Source: Chrysogorgia sp. JL179-B06
Lineage: Eukaryota > Cnidaria > Anthozoa > Scleralcyonacea > Chrysogorgiidae
Length of the DNA stretch: 64,000 nucleotides
Direction of reading: 5' to 3'
Assembly: GCA_035772405.1 (NCBI GenBank)
Contig: JAYKKM010000310.1
Coordinates: 429,001-493,000, forward strand
Shown here: in pieces, positions 44,241-55,238 of the stretch
Numbering within the stretch: position 1 is the stretch's first letter
Layout: the number at the start of each line of letters is the position of its first letter
The notes under the pieces: generated by a model
The model's database searches: none
The model's input: the letters and a program-made list of their open reading frames with translations, nothing else
Told to the model about the DNA's origin: nothing
Translations under genes and position numbers: made by a program

Positions 44241-47200
44241 AGAAAATAAATTGAGTGAGCGAGAAACCACTCGTAGAGTGATGATGGCCCAGGGCTCGAA
44301 GACTAATAGAGAATCTATTAAATGTCATCACTGTGGAAAGCTCGGACATATAAGACGTTTTTGCAAAGAATTGAACAAGGACAAAAACGAAAAGGACCCA
44401 AAGCAACCTTTGAACAAAGAAAATCAACTTGAAAAATCAGGTACTCGTGAGGAAAGTTTAGGACTTGTTGTGCAAGGTTTGGCTGCAAGTGCGTGTGGAA
44501 TAAACAGTGAAACATGGATTGTTGACTCGGGTGCAACATGCCACATGTGCAACAACAAAGCTTTACTTGAAGAATTTGTTGAATTTGACGAGCCTGTTGA
44601 TGTTATGCTTGGAGATGGGAAAGTCTTAAAAGCAGTTGGAAGTGGAGTTGTTACAGTGAACTGTAATCTTTCAAATGGTAACCAGCAAGAATGTAAACTT
44701 AACAATGTACTGCTTGTTCCGGAATTGAACTGCAATCTTCTAAGTGTATCAAAGGCAACTGAAGCTGGAAAATCAGTTAGTTTTGAAGAAGGTAAATGCA
44801 ACATTTCTTGTAGCAATGGGAAAATTATTGCTAGGGCGAAGAAAGTTGGATCTCTGTACTATTTGGATTTTCAACCTATCTTAGAATGTTCAAACACTGT
44901 AGCAGATGAAAGGACTGTACTCTCAAATGAAATGTTATGGCATCAACGTTATGGACACTTGGGAGTCCAAAGTTTAAAGAAATTGGCTAATGACAAATTA
45001 GTAGAAGGTTTTAACTTCGATGCGAAGAAAGATTTGGACTTCTGTGATGCATGTACGAAAGGGAAATTACACCGATGTACATTTCCAAATACTGGTGCGA
45101 AACGAGCTAATGAGCCACTTGGTGTTGTACATAGTGATGTATGTGGAAAGATAAACACTAAGTCATCTGGTGGTGCTGAGTATTTTCTAACCTTCACAGA
45201 TGATAAAACTCGTTATGTGTGGGTGTATCCACTAAAGCGAAAGAGCGAAGTGTTCAGTCGTTTCTTAGAATGGAAAGCGGTTGCTGAAAGATCGAGTGGC
45301 CATAAATTGAAAACTCTGAGAACTGACAATGGTGGTGAATTTACTTCAGCTGAATTTGAGAATTATTTGAAATCAGAGGGAGTAAAGCATGAGTTAACTG
45401 TGCCCAAAACTCCTGAGCAGAATGGCGTTGCTGAACGACTCAACAGGACACTTATTGAGGCTGTTCGAGCTATGCTAGCTCAAGCTAACCTAGCTCAGAA
45501 ATTTTGGTTTGAAGCACTCGCAAGTGCTGTGTATCTGCATAACCGAAGCCCAACGAAAGGGGTAGCCAACATGACTCCGTTTGAAGCGTGGACTAGCGTG
45601 AAACCGGATGTCAAACACCTGCGAAGCTTTGGATGTACTGTGTATGCGCATATTCCAAAGGATGAGAGAAAGAAGCTTGATCCAAAAGCAAAGAAATGTG
45701 TACTTCTTGGCTATGGAACAGAAACTAAGGGATATCGTTTGTATGATCCTCAGAGTTCGAGAGTTATTTACAGTCGCGATGTTAAATTCAATGAAAGAGA
45801 ATTTGGCATTCAGAAGGAGCTTCGAGAGAATGAAATTCGGGCTGATGAACTTGTAACTCTCGAACTGTCAGATGACAATGATGTCGAGGATGATCAAGCA
45901 GTTAATGTCGAGGTTAATGAGCAGCTGCCAGCACGGGAAAGGCGTGCACCGGATCGTCTCGGTGAGTGGGTAACTATCGCTAGTGAAGATGTTGTTGAGC
46001 CAACAACAGTAAGTGAAGCATTGGGTGGTCCTCATGCAGAACAATGGCGTGAAGCCATGCAACAAGAAATTGATTCACTTCAAGAGCATGATGTGTATGA
46101 GCTCACTGAGCTGCCCAAAGGACGGAGAGCAGTTGGAAGCAAGTGGGTATACAAGGTGAAACATAATGCTGATGGCTCAATTGAGAGACATAAAGCTAGA
46201 CTTGTTGCTCAAGGATTTTCTCAGAGACATGGGGTGGATTACGATGAGACATTCTCCCCAGTTGTGCGTTTTGAGTCGATACGGACAGTTGTAGCATTGT
46301 CTGTTCAGAAAGGGTTAAAGTTGCATCAAATGGATGTAACTGCTGCTTTTCTGAATGGAGAGTTAGAGGATGAAGTGTATATGAAACAGCCTGAAGGTCT
46401 CGAAGTTAAAGGGAAGGAGCATCTAGTTTGTAAGCTGAGCAAGAGCTTGTATGGCTTAAAGCAATCATCTAGATGCTGGAATTCGATTTTGGATGAGCAT
46501 TTGAAGTCAATCGGTCTTACACAAATGGAAAGTGATCCTTGTATTTACGTGAAAGAAGAGGACGGTGATGTTTTTATTGTTGCGATTCATGTCGATGACA
46601 TTATCCTTGCTGGTAAAACGGATGAAGAGATCGCTAAAGTTAAAGAAGGTATTGCACAAAGATTTCAAGTGAAAGATATGGGAGAGCTCAAATATATTCT
46701 TGGTCTACAAGTAATTCAAAAGAATGGTACAGTGTGGGTTGGTCAACCTACCTACACAGAGAATACTTTAAAGAAATATGGTATGGAGAACAGTAAACCA
46801 GTTGAAACTCCTGTTGATCTGAGTGTGAAGCTTGTCAAGGCCACGGAAGACAGTGAACTGTCTAACCAAGAAGAGTATCAGTCAGCAGTTGGCAGTTTGT
46901 TATACCTGTCATCCGCAACACGACCTGACATAACATTTGCGGTTAACAATGTTGCAAAGTTCACCGCAAATCCTACGAAAGAACATTGGATTGCTGTAAA
47001 ACGAATTTTTCGGTATCTGAAAGGAACTGTGAACTATGGGCTACTTTACTTGGAGCATGCTAATCCAGATTGTGTTGGATTTTCAGACGCGGATTGGGCA
47101 GGTGATTTGAATGACAGGAAGTCAACTTCTGGTTATACATTTCAGATGAGTGGAGCTACTGTTAGCTGGAGAAGCAAAAAGCAGACGTGTGTAGCTTTAT

Positions 47201-47544
47201 CAACGGCAGAAGCCGAGTACATTGCGTTATCTGCAGCTACTCAAGAAGCATTGTGGATGATACAATTGTTAGACAATCTTGGTTCAAATGTCGAAGAACC
47301 ATTAACCATTTATGAGGACAATCAGTCAGCTATCGCCATGTCCAAAAATCCGCAATTCCATGGACGATCTAAGCACATAGACATTAAATATCATTTTGTG
47401 CGTGATCAGGTAGAGAAGAAAACAATTACTGTTCTCTATTGTCCGACAAACAGCATGTTAGCTGATTTATTTACAAAGGGCATTCCAAAGGTACAATTTA
47501 AGAAACTGCGTGAACTAATAGGTGTCAAAATGAAACCTAGTTGA
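44239..47544 (+). CDS. pol: copia Pol with Gag zinc knuckle (PR-IN-RT-RH)
   Basis: Open from just after the gag stop to TGA 47544, about 1,100 codons. In order: zinc knuckle CHHCGKLGHIRRFC (about 44323); protease active site WIVDSGATCHMC (44515); integrase HHCC region LWHQRYGHLGVQSLKKL ... CDACTKGK (44935-45060); integrase core Asp in VHSDVCGK (45127), Asp in LRTDNGGEF (45316) and Glu in QNGVAERLNRT (45418); RT SKWVYKVKHNADGSIERHKA (46138), MDVTAAFLNGELEDEVYM, YGLKQSSRCWN and the catalytic IHVDDIILAGK (46585; the usual Tyr before VDD is His); RNase H FSDADWAGD (47080), STAEAEYIALS and YEDNQSAIAMSK; and the end ADLFTKG. All catalytic acids are present. No own AUG near the start, so it must be made as a fusion with Gag. 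Confidence 0.92.
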   Translation, partial: EENKLSERETTRRVMMAQGSKTNRESIKCHHCGKLGHIRRFCKELNKDKNEKDPKQPLNKENQLEKSGTREESLGLVVQGLAASACGINSETWIVDSGATCHMCNNKALLEEFVEFDEPVDVMLGDGKVLKAVGSGVVTVNCNLSNGNQQECKLNNVLLVPELNCNLLSVSKATEAGKSVSFEEGKCNISCSNGKIIARAKKVGSLYYLDFQPILECSNTVADERTVLSNEMLWHQRYGHLGVQSLKKLANDKLVEGFNFDAKKDLDFCDACTKGKLHRCTFPNTGAKRANEPLGVVHSDVCGKINTKSSGGAEYFLTFTDDKTRYVWVYPLKRKSEVFSRFLEWKAVAERSSGHKLKTLRTDNGGEFTSAEFENYLKSEGVKHELTVPKTPEQNGVAERLNRTLIEAVRAMLAQANLAQKFWFEALASAVYLHNRSPTKGVANMTPFEAWTSVKPDVKHLRSFGCTVYAHIPKDERKKLDPKAKKCVLLGYGTETKGYRLYDPQSSRVIYSRDVKFNEREFGIQKELRENEIRADELVTLELSDDNDVEDDQAVNVEVNEQLPARERRAPDRLGEWVTIASEDVVEPTTVSEALGGPHAEQWREAMQQEIDSLQEHDVYELTELPKGRRAVGSKWVYKVKHNADGSIERHKARLVAQGFSQRHGVDYDETFSPVVRFESIRTVVALSVQKGLKLHQMDVTAAFLNGELEDEVYMKQPEGLEVKGKEHLVCKLSKSLYGLKQSSRCWNSILDEHLKSIGLTQMESDPCIYVKEEDGDVFIVAIHVDDIILAGKTDEEIAKVKEGIAQRFQVKDMGELKYILGLQVIQKNGTVWVGQPTYTENTLKKYGMENSKPVETPVDLSVKLVKATEDSELSNQEEYQSAVGSLLYLSSATRPDITFAVNNVAKFTANPTKEHWIAVKRIFRYLKGTVNYGLLYLEHANPDCVGFSDADWAGDLNDRKSTSGYTFQMSGATVSWRSKKQTCVALSTAEAEYIALSAATQEALWMIQLLDNLGSNVEEPLTIYEDNQSAIAMSKNPQFHGRSKHIDIKYHFVRDQVEKKTITVLYCPTNSMLADLFTKGIPKVQFKKLRELIGVKMKPS

Positions 47545-47573
47545 AAAACATTCGAACTGCGATTGAGAAGGAG

Positions 47574-47766
47574 TGTTAAAATAGTATATGCGAGCATGAC
47601 GTCACTCTTATTCGAACGTTTGGTGTATCCGTTTTAGTGCCTCGTGTTATTTTATATTGTTGGTTCTGTTGTGCAAGTGCTTTTGTCACGATATCTTTCA
47701 TCTCTATTAAATGTACATATTGCCTCACAATAATGTAACTGTGCAACTTGTTGCGTAAAATCAACA
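47574..47766 (+). repeat. 3' LTR of the copia element
   Basis: 193 bp, one difference from the 5' LTR by eye, followed by the GTAAG duplication and then the other half of the interrupted dispersed repeat (GTCTGTGTTGAGC). Confidence 0.95.
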
Positions 47767-48469
47767 GTAAGTCTGTGTTGAGCGAAGGCCTTTTTATTTT
47801 AAAGAAGATATAAACAAGGCGTTCGTTGCCAACCCGCCATTTCTGGTCGAGTTCGATAAACATTAGTACATTAATATGCCTTTTCAGCGTATTTTTTGGT
47901 TAGGGTTAGTAATTTGGTTAGGTTTAGTATTTTGGTGATATTAGGATTAGCATTTCGTTGAATTCTAAAAGACTACCACCTTACTGCTACCATACGAATA
48001 TAGCCACTGCCTTCACTACTTTATCGTTTATTACAGTAACTCTTTGATTGTCTTGAGGGCTTTCGCTCGAAACGTTGAATGTTTGAGACCTGTTACACAC
48101 TATTTTGGCAGCGCACCAACCTTTAAGAGATCTGTATTTCTACACTGCCTATAGTGCCTACAATGTACAGTACGAATAACAACATTTTATAGTACTCTTC
48201 AATAAAATATTATATTATAAAATATAATTATTATATGTTATTGTTATTTGTACAGTTGTACTGTATTGTGATCGTTCAGAAATCTTTAGACAAATTTTGA
48301 AATACTTAACCCCTTGAACAAGAAAAAGTGGCCTACAATTTTGTAGTATAAATAAGCATTACTGTCACTGATACTGGTCAGTGTTAATATGTACACTGCT
48401 GTAGTGAATAAGGGAGAGCTCAGATTAGACAGACAACACATGGATGATTGTCAAGCTCATATCATCAGA

Positions 48470-49040
48470 CAATGAGTCCTGGACAGGAATCAAACCTGTA
48501 ACTTTCGGAATGCTGGTTAGATGCTTTAACGATTGAGCCACTGAAGGTTACAATGATGTACTGGTTTGATTGATATATATGTACTGCCGATGTGATTAAT
48601 CAGTAAATATATACACTGCTGTCGTGTATGTTGGAGAACTTGGAGTAGACATGATACATGGATGATTGTCAAGCTCCTTAATCCTCAGAAAATTATTCTG
48701 AGTTCTGGACAAGAATCAAACCTGTAACCTTCTGATTGCTGCTCAGAGACGCTCTAACCATTGAGATGGAAAGTGAAGGTTACAATGATGTACTGATTCG
48801 ATTGATATATACCATATTCACTACAGCAGTGTATATATTCACCCAAGCGTTACTCCAAGTAATTAACATATTCATCCAAGCATTACTGATACAGTAATAG
48901 TAACTTCTGCATAGGCAGTACATATATCAATTGAACCAGTACATCATTGTAACCTCTCTCCATATGAGTCTTGATGGCTTAATGGTTAGTCACCAACAAT
49001 CAGAAGGTTACAGGTTTGATTCCTGTCCAGGACTCTTTTT
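48470..49040. repeat. tRNA-derived SINE cluster
   Basis: Three tRNA-like heads: minus strand at about 48475-48550 and 48705-48785, plus strand at about 48960-49040. Each carries a B-box-like GGTTTGATTC(C/T)TGTCC and an A-box-like GGCTTAATGGTTAG or its complement. The two minus copies lie in longer tandem repeats sharing CATGGATGATTGTCAAGCTC. The arms do not fold into a clean tRNA, so these are SINE heads, not tRNA genes. Confidence 0.65.
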
Positions 49041-49577
49041 TCTCTGATGCCGGCTTTGATGAATCATCAATAGTGAGACATTACTGTAATTTCTTTATTA
49101 GTGATTGATGGTAGGAACAGCAGTAAACTTCCCCACTATTCTGTTCAGTGAACCCAAATATTTAAAAAGTTTGCACTATTTAGTTTGATGTCCTATGAAA
49201 GAATTAAATTCAAACAACACAAAGCTGTCAGAGATATTGTACACTGCAAATCTATTCAGTTTTGCAAATAAATGGGCTATTACCTAATTCAAGTAAAAGA
49301 ACTACAGTACTGTATTACCGTAGTAAGTGGGCGAGGGGTGTTGCGTATAACGTATTTCTAGTATATTATCCAAATACAGCTATGTTTGTGAAAGAATGAT
49401 TTTAGAACTAGTAGTTATCTAACAATAACGTTCAACAATATTGTCTCAAATAGATGCTTTCCTGCAAAACAGATTATCTTTTGGTAGTTCTGCAAATGAA
49501 AAGATCCATAAAAAGATCAAATGTTGCTGTATCATGATTTACCTTATAAGACAATTGCTTGGAAGTACGATGAATTC

Positions 49578-49910
49578 TCACATAGAATCTAGTGCTTTGG
49601 GGTTCTTGCAATATAAATCAAGTGCAAATCTTGCAATCCTGAAAGTCATTGAAGTGTAGGTCTCTTTCACATCTGCATGAAAGTAACTAGTATCGCATAA
49701 ACATTTCAAATTATAAGAAAAACCTTGGATGCCAGCGATATCCTTTGGTCCCAAAGTAACTTCATGTCTGGGGTATCTTCTCATTCTCGATTTGGTCAAA
49801 TATTCTTCTCAGGTCCAAACTATCACTTTCTAAAAATTTTATCATCTCTTCCTTCAACCGTTTCTCTCTTGTAACATCGCTTCTAAACTCTTTCTGCTGT
49901 GTACAGGCAC
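49578..49910 (-). pseudogene. Unknown gene remnant
   Basis: Minus-strand frames give EKRLKEEMIKFLESDSLDLR and IFDQIENEKIP, then after a frame change RHEVTLGPKDIAGIQGFS, NLKCLCDTSYFHADVKET and SMTFRIARFALDLYCKN. The series is protein-like and helical, and an overlapping plus frame is weaker. Not recognised; one shift near 49760. Confidence 0.35.
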
Positions 49911-50869
49911 CTGTAAATACTCAGGATCATCACTGTCAGGAATTGCTACATTTCCTAAACAAAACGATGACGCCCTACCAAACGAATAACGGTATCAATG
50001 TCATACAATGACACTGTCACACAGAAACACGCCGGGTCAGCAATTTCGAAATTCCCGCCATCCCCAAATCTGGCATCAAGTGCGCGGTTAGCAAAAGCAA
50101 CAGGTCCTGACGAAATTCCAGCAAGACTGCTGAAACAGACAGCTGATGTCATAGCACCATCTTTGTGCAAGCTGTTTAACAAGTCACTTCAATCAATAAT
50201 GTTACCAGCAGAGTGGAAACTAGCTAACATTGTACCAATGCACAAGAAAGGTGACAACGAGCATACCGAAAATTACAGGTCAATATCTCTTCTATCCATA
50301 ATATCCAAAGTTCTAGAACGATGCGTGCTTAACAATATCAAATATGAATTAACACAACTTGTCACCTCTCGTCAACATGGGTTCGTTTCTGGTAAATCGT
50401 GCGTCACCAATCTTATTGAAGTTCTAGACTATGTTGGACGGTGGAGGCCAAATAGACATCTATCTAGACATGTCAAAAGCCTTTGACAAGGTATGCCACG
50501 AACTGCTCATAAATAAGTTATGTAAGTTTGGGTTTGGTGGTGGTCTACTCCAATGGTTCCGTTCCTATTTGACTGATCGATGCCAGCGCGTTAGTTCTTG
50601 GTGCTACATCTGAAACACAACCAATTACTTCTGGCGTGCCGCAAGGTTCCATCCTCGGTCCAGCACTATTCTTACTTTATGTCAACGACCTACCTGATGC
50701 TGTGAAGTCTAGCCAAGTCGCCATGTTTGCTGACGACACAAAGGTCTTTAAGGAAATCAAGTCCGCTGATGACAAGATTGCAATCCAGACGGACCTATCC
50801 AACATGGAAGCTTGGTCTTCAGCTTCTGGTCTACTCTTTAACGAGAGCAAATCTAAGGCCTGTATTCTA

Positions 50870-51000
50870 AAAGCTCACTCACACTCACACTTGAGTGGCA
50901 TTCCAGTGAGGAGCACTGAAGTGGGGTTGAAGTGTGAGTGAGAGTGGAGTATGAGTGTGAGTGGCCACTCACCGAGGGAGCACTCACCCTTGAAAATATT
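50870..51000. repeat. Subterminal CACTCA/TGAGTG repeats, left
   Basis: About a dozen words such as ACTCACACTCAC, GTGTGAGTGAGAG and GCCACTCACC in both orientations, mirrored at the right end. Confidence 0.8.
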
Positions 51001-51139
51001 AGGCTGATTTGTATTCAAAGAGCTCACGTGACTTGCTGGAGTGTGGGTGTGATCGTGATGTATAATTAATGATAGGGTATATAAACGAGTGACACTGTTG
51101 TAGACGTGTCAATGCATGCGTACGGCGTTCCGCATCAAT

Positions 51140-52017
51140 ATGGCTGAAGGTAGACAATATTATTCGCCATTGGAAAAGGTCCTGTTAACAGAATTAGTTC
51201 GAAAGTACAAAGACCTTCTAGAGAATAAAAATAATGATTATAAAACCATACAACAGAAAAATAACACGTGGGAAACGTTATCCGAACAATTCAATTCCCA
51301 GCCCGGTGTGAAGAAGAGGGATGCGAAGCAGCTAAAGAAGTGTTGGGAAAATATAAAGGCCCGCGCCAAAAAACAGCTGGCGAAAGAGAAGAGGGATGTG
51401 AAGTTGACGGGTGGCGGTCGCTCAACGTCGAAACACGACGATGAATCTGCGGCCGTTGCGTCTATCATTCCGGCCCAAATTGACAGCTTAAGTAATATGT
51501 TTGATGACGATAATTGTGAAAGAGGTAAGACAATGCCAACGCGTTATGCATGCCGGTGTTGTACAATTGCATAATCAGATCAATTCGTTTGACATTTCGG
51601 AACAACACATGCCCATCCGTACATAACATCGCATTTACGTTATCTGCTTTTAAATGTATAGACAGCGATCGCGACGACGAGGAGACGAATGTACAGGTTC
51701 CAACTACAGGTACAGCCACTCCAGCGACCGAAAATGCATTGCCGCCATCGAGTGTCGTTGACGCTGCCCTCGCACCATCCTTTACCAACAAATCACCAAT
51801 ATCCGCAGCCCAAGCACGATGATTGGCGATGCAAACCCAGCAGCATGAAGCAGAGATGGAACTGCTGGATTTAAATAAAAGGAATCTAATAATTGCACAC
51901 AAACGAAAGATGGAGGTGCTAGACGCAGAACTGCAATATTGGGATATGATGAAACAGTCAATACAATCCACACAAGAGGAAGTACATAAACCAAACACAT
52001 GGGCGAGGAAGCAACAT
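51140..52017 (+). pseudogene. Myb/SANT-like DNA-binding protein of the Harbinger element
   Basis: ATG 51140 (MAEGRQYYSPLEKVLLTELV) starts a Myb/SANT-like trihelix: FSxLEK..LxELVxKYKDLLE, then NNTWETLSEQFNSQ and KKRDAKQLKKCWENIKARAK, about residues 8-80. Exon 1 ends at about 51523 (GAAAGAG-GTAAGA); exon 2 starts at about 51661 (TGTATAG) in matching phase. It continues through a Thr/Pro/Ala-rich linker to a TGA at about 51820, then in the same frame a coiled coil (QQHEAEMELLDLNKRNLI, KRKMEVLDAELQYWDMMKQS) to TAA 52017. In this superfamily the Myb-like protein imports the transposase into the nucleus and binds the ends. The single TGA makes this copy defective. Confidence 0.75.
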
Positions 52018-52192
52018 TAACAACAAAACATAACCTAATAAACTACATAATGATTGTACGAGTATATTTGATTGCGTGTTCCTCCCATTATGAAGTTATG
52101 TAATAACACAATACGACAACAATCATGTTGTTCGTATCTATCATGTTGATGTATATTAATTGCGTTATCTATGTGAATATGTTATTCATAGG

Positions 52193-53212
52193 TTACGTAA
52201 AATGTTGCAGTATCAGGGCGTCTCGTACCGCATTGCCCAAACGTCGTTCACCAGCTTGCATGTCATATACTTCGTCCCCATCCGGCCGAACCTCGTCTGC
52301 TTCATCGATGGGGTCATTGCGCCGTCGTATGAAGTTGTACAGAACAGCGGTAGCAACAATTATAGTTAAGCACGTTTGCAATTTGATGCGAAGGGTCGTC
52401 GAAATACAAGGAAATAGCCGTTTCCATACTCCAAACATCCGTTCCACTGTGTTGCGTGTACGTATCTGCGCTACATTATACCTGCGTTGCGGTCGGGTTT
52501 GTGGAGCAATTACTGGTGTCATTAGATATGGGCGGCATGGATAACCGCTATCACCAAGTAATATACCCGGGATATCACCACGTTCAAACTGTGCACATAT
52601 GCGACTATTGTCGAATATTCTGGCATCATGTACGCTACCTGCCCAACGAGCGACAATGTTTAACATTTCTAAATGTGGACCGCACACCACTTGAACATTT
52701 ATCGAGAAGTATCCTTTACGATTTCTAAATAGTTCAGCATTGGCACCCCCCGGCAAAGTATTTTGATATGTGTACAATCAATTGCACCCACAACATTTGG
52801 TAATGCACACAGTCGCCAGAAATCAAGTTTCACTTGATCCAAACCATCACCTTCAGGAAATGTTATGTAATTGTTCCTTAATCGTGCGATTGCCTCCGAT
52901 ACTCGCTTTATTATTCGACTTGCTGATGGCTGCGATATCTCCACAAATCTGCGCATGCTAGCTGGAATGTACCCGTGGCGTAGAACCTGAGTGCAGCAGT
53001 TGTATATCTGCGGGAATGGGCTTTCCTCGGTCGTTGTGTGCTGATATTTCTGGCGTAATTATATCCAGTAAGTCGCGAAATCCAGCCTTAGTTAGCCGGT
53101 ATCTGCATCGAAACTGTTCGTCGTCATATTTCCCATAATCAAAGATATATGGTCCTCTCCTGTCTCTGTTGTTTCCTGGGACATTGTCCAGTACTTCCGA
53201 GGGGTCCGACAC
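52193..53212 (-). pseudogene. PIF/Harbinger (HARBI1-type) DDE transposase
   Basis: ATG 53212: RGPYIFDYGKYDDEQFRCRY, FRDLLDIITPEISAHN, then after shifts ALRFYATGTFQLACAD, ISQPSASRIIKRVSEAIARL, VVGAIDCTHIKI (first catalytic Asp), GYFSINVQVVCG, IVARWAGSVHDARIFDNS (second Asp), LLGDSGYPCRPYLMTP and TRNTVERMFGVWKRLFP (catalytic Glu), ending at 52193. The last 190 residues lie in one frame. Breaks occur near 53000, 52955 and 52755, the last beside a G run that could be a sequence error. It is convergent with the Myb-like gene, as is common in this superfamily. Confidence 0.85.
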
Positions 53213-53216
53213 GCCG

Positions 53217-53335
53217 GAAATCTCGTACGCTTACCTCAGAAATCAGAAGAAATCAAGTCAGAAATCAGGAAATCAGCAACAGAAATCAGGAAATCAGACG
53301 CACTTTGAAATCAGAAATCAACTTCGGGCTCTGAA
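53217..53335. repeat. GAAATC array, left
   Basis: About ten GAAATC or AGAAATCAG words in direct orientation, immediately upstream of the transposase ATG. A similar array is at 56460-56690; both include GAAATC(T/C)CGTACG. Confidence 0.8.
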
Positions 53336-53339
53336 ACTG

Positions 53340-54465
53340 GGAGACTGGTAACGAGTTTGTGATATTCTTCGTTGTCATCCAATGTAATACGATACAGGAT
53401 TGACGCAGTGGGAGTTCCATCGCTTTCTGTCGGCTCAAAATTCAAAAGATACATTTATTTTATCCTAATTTATTATAACCTAATTTATTATATATTGAAA
53501 ATGTAAGCCCATGAGTAAAGCATAATATAATGAAACAGTATCATAAATGTTGCGAAATGAGAAACATTTCTACATATTTACTCATAATTTCACTGCAGCT
53601 GTAAAATATCTTCGATAATATCGGGCTCGATGTGGGCGAAGTTTTGGTATTTCCTTATCAACATTCTTAAATGGCTTATCGCTGATTAAAGAACATCCTT
53701 GCATCCCCTCGCACATTGTGATTTCGAATAGTTTCTTTCTTTTTTTAATTTTCTGTGATTTCGAGTGTGATTTCTCCGATTAATGGGCAATCAATCAACA
53801 TGCCTGAAGCGGAAAAGTCGTTCGTTTTATCTCGCGTTTTATAAACTATTAACAACTTGTGCTACGAACGAGGCTACGAAATTTCATCCCAAATCCAAGG
53901 TGTCATAAAAAGGAGTTTGTTATCAGCATTTAACGTCACAGACGCCGGTGCACAAGTGGTATTAAATGCCAAACCCAAAAAGTAGAAAGACTGACTCACG
54001 GCTAGCCATTAGTATTTGAACATCGATTTGAACGGGATTGTATAAAGCAGTTCATATATCGTTGCTAAACAACTGTGTGCGTGACCCGCCGTGGTTTTAT
54101 ATTGGTGTTCTTCTTTTTTCAGGTAAGACATTTCAATCTATTATTATTAAAATATAGGTAAGCGCGCGCGAACTTTCTTTTTGCGCGCCGCACGCGATAA
54201 CAAACTCGAGCCGAAATTACATAAAAACAATATTTAAAAATATCGAGAAAAATATGTACTGCATTAATAACGAGAAGATTTTACTAGATAATACTGGAAA
54301 TATAAAACATATTGTTATGGATATAACATATTGTGAATAATATTTACTAAATTTAATAGTTCGTTTTACGGACAAGTCGATGTGGCTGGACAATGCACCA
54401 TTACGCATTAAATTTAACAAGTTTGATATAACTTTTCTTTATTAGAAATTTATCAATCAATTTTA
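53340..54465. other. No recognised exon
   Basis: AT-rich with a GC-rich patch (GCGCGCGCGAAC, about 54162). No supportable exon. Confidence 0.4.
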
Positions 54466-54468
54466 AAC

Positions 54469-54942
54469 ATGGAAGTTGATAACTCCGCTGACAATAACTC
54501 TGCTCGTACTTTTGCCAGTGATGAATTGCTTACCGAGGAAGCAATTGCAAAAATGAAAGCTAGGCTACCCGAGTATGTAGTAAACTGCTTTGAAGCTCCG
54601 GGTTACGATACGTTGGCTGTAATTGCCGACATGAATGTGAGCGATCAACCAGGAAATTCTCTTGACGAAATTGAAAAATTCATCGGCGATACATATCCAA
54701 ATAACCCAAAGTATTGCCGAGACATTTCAGCTACCGGTTCATTCAAATACTGTGAATTATTGGACGGAGGTGTAAAAAAAAAACAGTGGACGCTGATGAC
54801 GTCACTAGAAAAAGCGCACGAAAATCACAAAATAAAAAATGGCTTGTACAGTAGCTGTAGATTACTACCAGACTGTCACTTTGTAAAAATATACAAACAT
54901 TGTTTGTATATTTTTAGTAAGACTATTTTGAACAATGTATAA
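54469..54942 (+). CDS. N-terminal ORF of a transposon-borne gene
   Basis: ATG 54469 opens 157 codons: EEAIAKMKARLPEYVVNCF, GYDTLAVIADMNVSDQPGNS and LDEIEKFIGDTYPNNPKYC. Amino acids 1-100 are acidic and well mixed, the rest Lys/Tyr-rich. I recall this N-terminal series (P.YV.NCF ... GYDTL..I..M ... GNSL..IE.FI) from other cnidarian repeat-derived proteins, where it is followed by Cys-protease parts; no activity is known to me. The ORF ends just before a hairpin element (54948-55068), which may have cut it off from the exon at 55239. Confidence 0.45.
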   Translation: MEVDNSADNNSARTFASDELLTEEAIAKMKARLPEYVVNCFEAPGYDTLAVIADMNVSDQPGNSLDEIEKFIGDTYPNNPKYCRDISATGSFKYCELLDGGVKKKQWTLMTSLEKAHENHKIKNGLYSSCRLLPDCHFVKIYKHCLYIFSKTILNNV

Positions 54943-54947
54943 TAAAA

Positions 54948-55068
54948 CAATTGTTGGATTCGGCTTACGCATGAAAGAATTATCCAGACTTCGGTCAATG
55001 TTATTCGCCTCAGCCTTCAGCAGATAACATTGACCTCAGATATCATGCTTAGCCTCATCCAATAATTG
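54948..55068. repeat. Hairpin element
   Basis: CAATTGTTGGAT ... GGTCAATGTTAT is mirrored by ATAACATTGACC ... ATCCAATAATTG, with several internal mismatches. Confidence 0.75.
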
Positions 55069-55238
55069 TATCGGACGCCAATCAATTTTAACAAAAATAT
55101 TTACCAATAAAAATATATTTTGTAAATGCTGTAGCTAATTTTTGCATGGACATGGTTACAAAATTGCCTTATTGTATATGAATGTGGGATCATTCATTCT
55201 CACTTTGTTTGTTTGGCTTATATTATTTTCCAATAGAT

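Larger units (their letters stand above)
43389..47766 (+). mobile_element. Ty1/copia LTR retrotransposon, young
   Basis: LTRs 43389-43581 and 47574-47766 (193 bp each, TGTTAAAATAG ... ATCAACA) differ, by my reading, at one site (ATGATGTCAC against ATGACGTCAC). GTAAG flanks both ends (43384-43388, 47767-47771). Just inside the 5' LTR, GGTTATGGGCCCAG matches the complement of the anticodon arm of initiator tRNA-Met, the primer type known for Drosophila copia. GAGAAGGAG precedes the 3' LTR. Gene order gag, protease, integrase, RT, RNase H is diagnostic for Ty1/copia. Only one coding break is seen, at the end of the capsid part. Confidence 0.95.

Noticed and set aside
48955..49040. tRNA gene
   Set aside because: B box is altered and no clean cloverleaf forms; part of the SINE cluster.
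53217..53335. GAAATC array as a CRISPR or telomere-like tract
   Set aside because: Spacing is irregular, units are short and the word is also found in a second array in the same element; better seen as element-specific repeats.
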